The notes under the pieces: model-generated | The model's database searches: none | Told to the model about the DNA's origin: nothing | Seen by the model: the letters and a program-made list of their open reading frames with translations, nothing else | In this document: positions 1 through 6,085 of the stretch, one piece after another | Layout of the letters: the number at the start of each line of letters is the position of its first letter | Position numbering within the stretch: position 1 is the first letter of the stretch | Made by a program: the position numbers and the translations under genes | From: Planctomycetaceae bacterium | Lineage (GTDB): Bacteria > Planctomycetota > Planctomycetia > Pirellulales > Pirellulaceae | DNA: 6,337 nucleotides | NCBI GenBank assembly: GCA_002685655.1 | Contig: NYXM01000160.1 | Span: 1-6,337 of the forward strand | Reading direction: 5' to 3'

Positions 1-60
1 TGCCCTACTGCCGCCGCAAGCACCTAGAAACGGTAGCACTGATAGCGGCCCATTTCCCTG

Positions 61-129
61 GATTCCACCGATTTAATACCGTTCCGGGAATCGCTGATCG
101 TCTCTGTGGAATCGGGAATCGGTGGATTC
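61..129. repeat. Imperfect inverted repeat downstream of the minus-strand operon
   Basis: Arm 61-73 (gattccaccgatt) and arm 117-129 (aatcggtggattc) are reverse complements at 12 of 13 positions, with a 43-nt spacer. A second, direct repeat cggaatcg-type element (cgggaatcg) occurs at 85-93 and again at 113-121. The structure lies just after the stop of the last gene of the minus-strand operon, so it could be a 3'-end or terminator-like RNA structure. No T-run follows it on the minus strand, so a classical intrinsic terminator is not supported. The rest of 1-153 shows no convincing gene. Confidence 0.45.
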
Positions 130-153
130 AGTCAACATGCGTGTCGCATGTCA

Positions 154-1032
154 CTACGGGCGCGCTGCCTCGCACGCTTCCAATACGATCGGGGCCAGCC
201 ATTCGGCTGCGAAGAGTCGATTTGCCCAGCCATGGTGACCGCCGAAATTCCAGCTCCTGAGCATGGTAAAGCGATACCGGATTTGGTGGAACGGCGCGAT
301 GTCGTCCGTCGCTGGCCTCGCGTCGCCTGACCCCGAATCTCGCGACCCTGTATCTCGCAGCCCTGTATCTCGCGGCCCTGCATCGCGAAAGCCCACCATC
401 CCGGCAGAGAAGGTGTGCTTGCCATCAAAGGTGCCCGCGGTCAGGGTGCCGAGCCCCAGCTGCAACCAGTCCAGGGGCGAATGAAACGACCAGATGCCGC
501 GTTCCACGTACTGCCGTGCCGCGGTCGCGTCGTATCTCGGCGAAACGGCCGCTGCCAACATTACGGCACCAGTGATCTTGCGGTCTTCAAGCAGCGGTAG
601 CGTCAGCAGGCTCATCGCTGCCCCGCCTGAATGGCCCACCAGAACGACGGGGCGACCGGGGAATTCGCTTTGATAGTCCGTGATCCGTTTGGCCAATCGC
701 ACGGCCTGACGCGCCTGCCACGTTGTGCTACGGAGATGATACAACGAATAGAACAATCGCCCCGTGGTCCAGTCGTGCAGTTCGACGGAGCAGGGTACGC
801 CGCCGTCAACGAGTCCCCGTGCGATATCCAGATTCAGTGTGCTGCGTCCTTCGATACCGGGCAATACGATGACGAGTCCTGCTGCTCGCCGATCGTTGCT
901 CGCCAGATGGTCGACTGAACGACACCACCAGCTCCCCAGTGGCACTAAGTAGATGCGCAGTGCGGAGGACATTCCGCGCCAGCAACGGGCCAAACGGCCA
1001 AGTTTCGCAGGGTGCTTCGTCGTCTCAGCCAT
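154..1032 (-). CDS. Alpha/beta hydrolase family protein with an internal pentapeptide repeat
   Basis: This 292-residue protein has the alpha/beta hydrolase hallmarks: a hydrophobic strand ending in VIVLPGIEG (about residues 54-62, oxyanion-hole region) and the nucleophile elbow GHSGG (133-137, Ser135). A C-terminal GGHHGW (264-269) offers the likely catalytic His. The acid residue could not be assigned. Residues 215-239 are a degenerate five-residue repeat (RDxG type) that looks like a surface insertion before the His strand. Start 1032 was chosen over an in-frame ATG at 1080 because its ATG shares one base with the upstream stop (TAATG), and no good Shine-Dalgarno precedes it, which fits translational coupling. 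The short hydrophobic stretch near residues 26-37 (around RIYLVPLGSWW) is not a convincing signal peptide. The substrate is unknown: esterase, lipase-like or lactonase activity are all possible. It is the last gene of a four-gene minus-strand operon. Confidence 0.85.
   Translation of the reverse strand: MAETTKHPAKLGRLARCWRGMSSALRIYLVPLGSWWCRSVDHLASNDRRAAGLVIVLPGIEGRSTLNLDIARGLVDGGVPCSVELHDWTTGRLFYSLYHLRSTTWQARQAVRLAKRITDYQSEFPGRPVVLVGHSGGAAMSLLTLPLLEDRKITGAVMLAAAVSPRYDATAARQYVERGIWSFHSPLDWLQLGLGTLTAGTFDGKHTFSAGMVGFRDAGPRDTGLRDTGSRDSGSGDARPATDDIAPFHQIRYRFTMLRSWNFGGHHGWANRLFAAEWLAPIVLEACEAARP
316..390 (-). repeat. 15-bp in-frame tandem repeat inside the alpha/beta hydrolase
   Basis: Five consecutive 15-bp units cover 376-390, 361-375, 346-360, 331-345 and 316-330. 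The two middle units are nearly identical (ccctgtatctcgcag and ccctgtatctcgcgg on the plus strand) and the outer ones diverged. Translated on the minus strand they give FRDAG, PRDTG, LRDTG, SRDSG and SGDAR. The unit length is a multiple of three, so copy-number change keeps the frame. It looks like a young coding minisatellite producing a charged, flexible loop. Confidence 0.8.
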
Positions 1033-2615
1033 TAGTTGTCGACGTCGCCCGTGGTCCACTGGCCATCCACCAAGCGCCACGTGGCGTCGGTCGAGTTTTT
1101 ATCTTGTAACAACTGTGGCAACCGCGCTGCACGGACGTTGTCATAAGACTGCAACATGGCGAATCGGACCAGCGATGCCGGCATCCCGACCGCCGTAAAA
1201 CCGGGATGACCGGTGCATGGATACGGCCCACCATGATTCATGGCGGAACTGACGGCGACACCTGTTGGCATTTTGTCGTTGAGCAACCGGCCTACGCGCT
1301 GGCGGAGCGGCCCTGCCACAAGTTCGTAATCAGCGTCATCCTGTCCGCCCGTATGCGAATAGACGCAGCCTGTGAGATTTCCTTCCATCTGACCTAGCAA
1401 CTGTGCGACCTCGTCGATGCCGGCAGCGACGACAAACAGCGATGCATTGCCAAAGGCTTCGGTCTGCAGCGCTTCGGCGCTGGCCAAGAACGTCGCGCCG
1501 CTGGTCCGCAGCAACGTGTTCGCTCGACAATAACCTGCGCCTTGTCCGGCGCTGTCCCCAACGACCAGTTCCGCACCGGCGGTGCGCAAGGCAGACAAGT
1601 TACTTTGTAGGTTCATTTCCACGGACTTGGACAACAACGTGCCAACTGCCGCTTTCTCAAATCGTTGGGCAACCTCGGTAATGAACCGTTCCGTTCTCTC
1701 TCCCGCGATCAGCACAACGATTCCGGGGTTAGTGCAGAACTGTCCAGCCCCCATCAGGCAACTGCTGGAAAAGTCGTCGGCGATCGCTTCGAGACGTTCT
1801 TCTAAGGCACCGGGCAAAATGACGACCGGATTCGTGCTGGAAAGTTCGAGATAGATTGGTTTGCCGACCGCATCGGCGGCTTGCTTCAGCTTCAGGCCCG
1901 CGTTCCGACTGCCGGTGTATCCCGTCGCACCGGTTCGCGGATCTGCCACCAACCGCTCGCCATCGACGTGGCTGGTCCGATACAGAAGCTGCACGATGGC
2001 TGCCGGCATATTCGTGGCCAAGCTGGCTTCGTGTGCCGCTTCAGCGAAGATCCGTGTGGTCCCAGGATGCGACGAATTTGCTTTTGCGATGACGGGGTTA
2101 CCGGCAGCGATTGCAGCGGCGAAGTCGCCTCCCGAAACGCTACCAAAGGCAAACGGGAAATTGTTGGGGCCAAAGACGCAGATCGGCCCGATGGGACCGT
2201 AGCAACTGCGGATCCCGGCTGTCGTGTCAATCGTTGCCTGAGCCCACGAACCGTTCCGCGCGGCGGCGGCACCCAATCGCAGTTGGTTTGTGGTCCGTGG
2301 CAGTTCGACATCCGCCAATCGCGGTGCTTTGGGGAGCGCGGTTTCCGCATGGGCCATTTCGACCAGTTCGCCGGCGTGCTGTTCGATACGATTTGCGAAG
2401 TCATCAAGGAATGAGGCGACCTGCTCGCCTGTCATCGTACGAAGCCCGGTGGCGGCTTCCGAAGCAGCCTGCAAAGCCGCCTCGCAATCGGACCAAGCGC
2501 TGACCGGGAATTCGCCAGGCAGTGCCTCCTTCGTCGCAGGATTGTCCGCGTAAAACGTGCCGGTCCTGTCGGCATCACGCCACTGACCTGCGATGAGTAC
2601 TTGCTGAATCGACAT
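1032..2615 (-). CDS. 2-oxoglutarate semialdehyde (2,5-dioxovalerate) dehydrogenase, ALDH superfamily
   Basis: This NAD(P)-dependent aldehyde dehydrogenase should oxidise 2-oxoglutarate semialdehyde to 2-oxoglutarate in the cytoplasm. At 527 residues it has the length of the KGSADH subgroup. Visible landmarks are GPNNFPF (149-155, oxyanion Asn152), the cofactor-contacting Lys178 followed by HPGT (183-186), TGYTGSRNAG (231-240), and the general base Glu257 in LELSSTNP. The catalytic Cys294 lies in GQFCTNPG, and EAFGNASLF (386-394) matches the usual ExFG cofactor motif. The HPGT and ELSS/xNPVxxLPGAL signatures are typical of ketoglutarate semialdehyde dehydrogenases rather than betaine or general aldehyde dehydrogenases. 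The start is supported by GAGGA at 2621-2625, five bases upstream. It follows the dehydratase gene by 36 nt, which would supply its substrate. Another semialdehyde substrate remains possible. Confidence 0.88.
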   Translation of the reverse strand: MSIQQVLIAGQWRDADRTGTFYADNPATKEALPGEFPVSAWSDCEAALQAASEAATGLRTMTGEQVASFLDDFANRIEQHAGELVEMAHAETALPKAPRLADVELPRTTNQLRLGAAAARNGSWAQATIDTTAGIRSCYGPIGPICVFGPNNFPFAFGSVSGGDFAAAIAAGNPVIAKANSSHPGTTRIFAEAAHEASLATNMPAAIVQLLYRTSHVDGERLVADPRTGATGYTGSRNAGLKLKQAADAVGKPIYLELSSTNPVVILPGALEERLEAIADDFSSSCLMGAGQFCTNPGIVVLIAGERTERFITEVAQRFEKAAVGTLLSKSVEMNLQSNLSALRTAGAELVVGDSAGQGAGYCRANTLLRTSGATFLASAEALQTEAFGNASLFVVAAGIDEVAQLLGQMEGNLTGCVYSHTGGQDDADYELVAGPLRQRVGRLLNDKMPTGVAVSSAMNHGGPYPCTGHPGFTAVGMPASLVRFAMLQSYDNVRAARLPQLLQDKNSTDATWRLVDGQWTTGDVDN

Positions 2616-2651
2616 AGATTTCCTCGTTAAGAGTTATTCTGGAATGGGCGG

Positions 2652-3503
2652 TCATCCTTGGACAATTGGATTGGACAATGTGCCGATCCCATCGATCCGA
2701 ATATCGACCACGTCACCAGCCTGCAAGGTGAAGTCGTTGTCTGGGACGACACCGGTCCCCGTCATGAGCATCGCTCCTGCCGGGAACGAATTATCGCGCC
2801 CCAGCCAGCCGATCAGGTCTTCGAACGACCGCGCCATCTGATCGACCCCCGTCTGGCCTTCAAACACGGGCTTGCCGGTGCGCCGAATGGTCAAATAGAT
2901 ACCGATTTCCTCGCGAGGCGGCATCGCACTGGCCAAGGTGATCCAGGGACCGACGCCGGCGCATTGATCATAGACTTTGGCTTGCGGCAAATAGAGTGGA
3001 TTGTCGCCCTCGATGTCGCGCGAACTCATGTCATTGCCGATCGTGAAGCCGACCAGTTTCAATTTCGAGTTCATCACCAGCGTCAGTTCCGGTTCCGGCA
3101 CATTCCAGGTGGCATCGGCGCGGATTCGCAGTGGCTGGCCGTTGCCCGAGACGCGGTGTGGTGTCGCCTTCAGGAATAGCTCTGGACGAGGTGATTCATA
3201 GACGCGATCGTAGCAGGAGGCGGCAGTTTCGGATTCTTCCATTCGCGCCGTCTTGCTGCGCCGGTACGTGACGCCAGCTGCCCACACTTCTTGCTGATCA
3301 ATCGGTGGCAACAGTTCGACATCGGAAATTGCCAAGGTGGCTTCGCGCGGCAACGATTCGACCAGCGCTGCAGGTGTGTCAGCTTCCAGAATCTGGGTCA
3401 ACGTCTCAATGCCCTCGGTCAGGTCCAACGGTGTGACGCTACCGACGTCAACGATTGCTACCGCAATCGCACCGGTATTCAGGCGGATCTTTGCCAATTT
3501 CAT
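2652..3503 (-). CDS. FAH-family 2-keto-3-deoxy-D-arabinonate dehydratase-like protein
   Basis: This 283-residue fumarylacetoacetate hydrolase-fold protein probably dehydrates 2-keto-3-deoxypentonate to 2-oxoglutarate semialdehyde, using Mg2+. The C-terminal catalytic domain (about 105-283) carries the metal ligands Glu137 and Glu139 in PEPEL and Asp158 in GNDMSSRD. The EXE to Asp spacing matches what I remember for the Sulfolobus enzyme. Other matching segments are YDRVYESPRPELFLKATP (98-115), NPLYLPQAKVY (168-178) and MTGTGVVP (247-254). The N-terminal 100 residues form the small subfamily domain, and total length fits. Start 3503 was chosen over an ATG at 3542 because GGAG (complement of 3513-3516) lies nine bases upstream and the longer form would overlap the dipeptidase. 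The next gene encodes the dehydrogenase for its product. Alternatives in the fold are acylpyruvase or 2-keto-3-deoxyfuconate hydrolase. Confidence 0.82.
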   Translation of the reverse strand: MKLAKIRLNTGAIAVAIVDVGSVTPLDLTEGIETLTQILEADTPAALVESLPREATLAISDVELLPPIDQQEVWAAGVTYRRSKTARMEESETAASCYDRVYESPRPELFLKATPHRVSGNGQPLRIRADATWNVPEPELTLVMNSKLKLVGFTIGNDMSSRDIEGDNPLYLPQAKVYDQCAGVGPWITLASAMPPREEIGIYLTIRRTGKPVFEGQTGVDQMARSFEDLIGWLGRDNSFPAGAMLMTGTGVVPDNDFTLQAGDVVDIRIDGIGTLSNPIVQG

Positions 3504-3508
3504 CGACG

Positions 3509-4576
3509 TCAGCTCCAGATTTCGTTCAAGCGGCGAATCCAATTTCCGTGCATGATAGCCTCCACGTCCTCCTGGCTGTAGCCACGATCCGCCAGGATCG
3601 TCGTTAGCCTCTGCAAGTCAGCAATCGACTGCAGATCCAAGGGCGTTTGCTCTGTGCCGTACCCGCCATCCAGGTCCGATCCGATGCCGCAATGCCTCGC
3701 GCTGCCGGCCAGTTGGCAGATGTGATCGATATGGTCGACGATGCGTTCGATCCTCAGATCGGCTTGCTGGGGCGTGGTCGTGCCTCGTTGCCAGCCAGTG
3801 TGCATCATCCAAGCGTCAAAGACGGCTCCGATCACCGCATCTCGATCAATCAATGCTCTCAACTGTTCGTCGTTGAACTGGCGCTGATCGGGGACCAGCG
3901 CGCGACAATTGTTGTGGCTTGCCCAGACAGGCCCCGAGTACAAATCGAGCGATTCCCAGAAGGCTTCGTCCGTCAGATGCGTGGCGTCCAAAATGATCCC
4001 GAGCCGGTCCATTTCGACCACCAACTCCCTGCCCATCGGCGTGAGACCCCCTTCAACGCCAGTGCCAGGCGAGTAGCGACCGATGCCATAGTGTGCCGGT
4101 CCGAGGGCTCGCAAACCGTACTCGTAGGCTCGCTCCAGGTGTCCCAATGTGACAATGGAATCGGCACCTTCAAGACTGAGGATATATCCGATGGGTGCGT
4201 CAACGGGCGGGTCGTTCTCCCACAAGGCAACGTGTCGATTCAGGCCATCGGCGTCGGTGATCTGTGTCAGTTGTCCAGCCTCTTCCATGGCACGGTACCA
4301 GGCGAGCTGAGCTTGGGTGATCGACCAGGCAATTTCCGGACTATTCCAACCGGGCATCGGATTCTCTTTGCTGACGTAGCGAGCAATCTGCGTGGCCACA
4401 CAAATCCCGATGTTGCCGCGACGCATTTCCTCAAAAGTGCATACTCCCAGCCCGCGATCGATCCTGTCCTTCATTCCCATTTCGCGACGACGGACCTCGT
4501 CCAGCGGACGAGTCAGATCGCGATTCCATTCGATCGCGTTCATCGAAAGATCAAGGTGCGCGTCAAAAAGAAGCAT
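3509..4576 (-). CDS. Peptidase M19 family (membrane/renal dipeptidase-like) metallohydrolase
   Basis: This 355-residue enzyme belongs to the M19 branch of the amidohydrolase superfamily, which uses a binuclear zinc centre to hydrolyse dipeptides, including some with D-residues. All expected ligands are visible: DAHLD (His7, Asp9), bridging Glu136 in SLEGAD, His200 in LDATH, His221 in ASHNNCRAL and Asp301 in GIGSDLDGG. His162 in GPAHYG matches the substrate-binding His of the mammalian enzyme. Arg225 is a candidate substrate-carboxylate Arg. No signal peptide or membrane anchor is present, so it is probably cytoplasmic. Start 4576 was preferred to an ATG at 4618 because CCAGGA (complement of 4585-4590) sits eight bases upstream and the metal motif begins at residue 5. 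It is the first gene of the operon, ending five bases before the sugar-acid dehydratase. Its true substrate in that setting is unknown. Confidence 0.88.
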   Translation of the reverse strand: MLLFDAHLDLSMNAIEWNRDLTRPLDEVRRREMGMKDRIDRGLGVCTFEEMRRGNIGICVATQIARYVSKENPMPGWNSPEIAWSITQAQLAWYRAMEEAGQLTQITDADGLNRHVALWENDPPVDAPIGYILSLEGADSIVTLGHLERAYEYGLRALGPAHYGIGRYSPGTGVEGGLTPMGRELVVEMDRLGIILDATHLTDEAFWESLDLYSGPVWASHNNCRALVPDQRQFNDEQLRALIDRDAVIGAVFDAWMMHTGWQRGTTTPQQADLRIERIVDHIDHICQLAGSARHCGIGSDLDGGYGTEQTPLDLQSIADLQRLTTILADRGYSQEDVEAIMHGNWIRRLNEIWS

Positions 4577-4757
4577 GGTGAGAATCCTGGTGGGGTCAAC
4601 AGTGCGGCGAGCAACCAAACGGTTCGCCGACAGATCATGGTCAGCGTGGTGATTGTCGTCCGGGGAATTGTAGATTCTCGCGACATCGACCCACCAGCAT
4701 CAAGTGGGCTGCATACTTATTGAGAGGTTATTGTTAGAATCCGACGGAGTAGCAACC
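4577..4757. promoter_or_regulatory. Divergent intergenic region, likely promoters for both directions
   Basis: The 181 bases between the divergent dipeptidase and methyltransferase starts must hold the promoters of both transcription units, if these are transcribed independently. Ribosome binding sites are clear at both ends: CCAGGA on the minus strand (4585-4590) and GGAG at 4746-4749 on the plus strand. A 5-bp inverted repeat (cccac 4690-4694, gtggg 4704-4708) with a nine-base loop could be a weak operator or chance. I found no -35/-10 pair with correct spacing that I would defend. Confidence 0.4.
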
Positions 4758-5576
4758 ATGAATCGACCTGACCCGACCACCCCCGCTCACGAACATAATC
4801 GCCGCGCTTGGGACACCCTGGTTCGTGAAAACCAGCGGTTCGCGCGCCCCGCGCCTGACGAAGATTTCCTCGATCCACTCCGTAAGGTGGATGGAATCGG
4901 CTGGCTGGGAGGAGATATTCGTGGCCAAAACGTGCTCTGTTTGGCGTCCGGTGGCGGCAAGCACGGCGCGCTGTACGCCGCGGCCGGCGCACGCGTGACG
5001 GTTGTGGATATCAGTCCGGCGATGCTCGAGTTGGATCGCCGTGTGGCTGAGGAGCGGAAGCTGGATCTGCGGACCATCGAGGCGTCGATGGATCATTTGT
5101 CAATGTTCGCTGATGGCGAATTTGATCTGGTCGTACATCCGGTCAGCACCTGCTACGTTCCGAACGTCGCGCCGGTCTATCAGGAAGTCGCGCGGGTTCT
5201 GCGCGACGCTGGACTGTACATCAGCCAGCATAAGCAACCTGGCAGTCTGCAGGCGGACGTCGTGCCTTCGCGGCGCGGCTATGAACTGATCGAGCCGTAT
5301 TTTCGTAGCGAGCCGCTTCCACCGGTGATCAGGAGCCAACATCGCGAAGAAGGAACGTTGGAATTCCTACATCGGTGGGACGAACTACTGGGTTTGATGT
5401 GCCGAGCGGGATTCGTGATTGAAGACCTGGCCGAACCGAAACACGCTAGACTGGAAGCGGCCGCCGGCACATTTGGGCATCGCAGTCATTTTGTGCCGCC
5501 ATACGTACGCGTCAAAGCGAGAAGAAAAGGGAGTGTTACTGACGGTCAACGTCGGATCCAGCTCATTTCGCCCTAA
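4758..5576 (+). CDS. Class I SAM-dependent methyltransferase
   Basis: This 272-residue protein has a Rossmann-type SAM-binding core. Motif I is VLCLASGGGKHG (59-70), followed by the acidic residue Asp84 in TVVDIS that should bind the ribose hydroxyls. Met89-Leu92 and the RTIEASMDHL segment (105-114) resemble motif II/III, and the motif IV position is FDLVVHPVSTCYVPNV (122-137). The N-terminal NRRAWD (14-19) and the C-terminal HFVPPYVRVKARR region (244-256) match a widespread family of uncharacterised bacterial methyltransferases. The substrate is unknown. Start 4758 has GGAG (4746-4749) eight bases upstream, whereas an in-frame ATG at 4704 would add a leader lacking family character. It is divergent from the sugar-acid operon and lies 32 nt ahead of the SUI1 gene, so the two may be cotranscribed. 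Confidence 0.85.
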   Translation: MNRPDPTTPAHEHNRRAWDTLVRENQRFARPAPDEDFLDPLRKVDGIGWLGGDIRGQNVLCLASGGGKHGALYAAAGARVTVVDISPAMLELDRRVAEERKLDLRTIEASMDHLSMFADGEFDLVVHPVSTCYVPNVAPVYQEVARVLRDAGLYISQHKQPGSLQADVVPSRRGYELIEPYFRSEPLPPVIRSQHREEGTLEFLHRWDELLGLMCRAGFVIEDLAEPKHARLEAAAGTFGHRSHFVPPYVRVKARRKGSVTDGQRRIQLISP

Positions 5577-5608
5577 CCGCCGGTGCTCTCGGCTTGATGG
5601 AATCGACC

Positions 5609-5959
5609 ATGCGATTGTTTGAAGGCACACCACTGGACCGGCCTCCACGGTGCGAGCAGTGCGGTGATCTGGAATCCGTGTGCAATTGCCCGCCCGCCGC
5701 GGCTCCTCCGCCTCCACGCATTGCGCCAGAAAAACAGACGGCGAGACTGGCAGTAGAAAGACGCAAGCGGGGCAAACAAGTGACCGTCGTACGCGGGTTG
5801 CCGGCCGAGGGCAACGACCTTGCCGAGTTGCTCACTCACTTGAAGACTCGTTGCGGCGCCGGCGGAACCGTCAAGGACGAAACGCTTGAGATTCAAGGCA
5901 ACCATGCCGACCGGATTCGGCAGACGCTGCATGAGCTTGGTTACCGTGTACGAGACTAG
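5609..5959 (+). CDS. SUI1/eIF1-like (YciH) translation factor with N-terminal Cys4 motif
   Basis: This 116-residue protein ends in a SUI1 domain (about 50-116), with RGKQVTVVRGL (54-64), CGAGGTVKDETLEIQGNHADRI (motif core 82-103) and GYRVRD at the end. Archaeal and eukaryotic eIF1 proteins act in start-codon selection at the small ribosomal subunit; the bacterial YciH homologue has been proposed to act in initiation under stress. The N-terminus carries four cysteines, C15, C18, C25 and C27 (CX2CX6CXC), which could form a small zinc knuckle, followed by a proline-rich linker (28-40). Start 5609 was preferred to 5594 (TTG) or 5597 (ATG) because the sequence MRLFEGTPLDRPPRC fits the usual N-terminus of this subgroup and GGA lies seven bases upstream. 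The ribosome binding site is weak. Confidence 0.88.
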   Translation: MRLFEGTPLDRPPRCEQCGDLESVCNCPPAAAPPPPRIAPEKQTARLAVERRKRGKQVTVVRGLPAEGNDLAELLTHLKTRCGAGGTVKDETLEIQGNHADRIRQTLHELGYRVRD

Positions 5960-6000
5960 ATGTGTCAAGGGACGGCCGCCCCGCCACCAGGGCGAGCGCT

Positions 6001-6058
6001 CGGTTTTCTTCAACCCGCTCCTGCTGGTCGCAACGAATTCCGCGGAAGAAGAAAATCG
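6001..6058. repeat. Inverted repeat in the convergent intergenic region
   Basis: Arm cggttttcttc at 6001-6011 pairs with gaagaaaatcg at 6048-6058, eleven pairs including one G-T, across a 36-nt loop that contains a small perfect palindrome ttccgcggaa (6038-6047). Another palindrome, cgagcgctcg, ends at 6002. The region lies between convergent genes ending at 5959 and 6086, so a bidirectional transcription end is plausible. No T-tract follows, and the long loop makes an intrinsic terminator uncertain. Confidence 0.3.
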
Positions 6059-6085
6059 TCCCAAGCGTAAAGGGCGAAGAGAACC

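Noticed and set aside
3..260. Plus-strand open frame from the left edge to a TGA at 258-260
   Set aside because: No recognisable protein features, and its last 100 bases overlap the C-terminal end of the alpha/beta hydrolase on the other strand.
331..390. CRISPR-like array suggested by regularly spaced repeats
   Set aside because: The 15-bp units are directly abutting with no spacers, and they stay in frame within a coding gene.
1881..2414. Overlapping open frames on both strands within the aldehyde dehydrogenase
   Set aside because: They sit inside the conserved cofactor-binding region of the dehydrogenase and show no domain.
2658..3179. Plus-strand open frame (173 codons) opposite the FAH-family gene
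   Set aside because: It is antisense to a clearly conserved catalytic domain, with no family features of its own.
4577..4618. Upstream ATG extension of the dipeptidase
   Set aside because: The extension would cover a good ribosome binding site, and the DxHxD motif expected near the N-terminus starts at residue 5 from the ATG at 4576.
3647..4723. Long plus-strand open frame (358 codons) opposite the dipeptidase gene
   Set aside because: It lies almost wholly antisense to a gene with all M19 metal ligands, has no recognisable domain, and its composition is what a GC-rich antisense frame gives.
4721..4740. TTGAGA and TAGAAT as a -35/-10 promoter pair before the methyltransferase
   Set aside because: The spacing is only nine bases, far below the 16-18 expected for a sigma-70 type promoter.
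4704..4757. Upstream ATG extension of the methyltransferase
   Set aside because: The extra 18 residues lack family character, while the ATG at 4758 has GGAG at ideal spacing.
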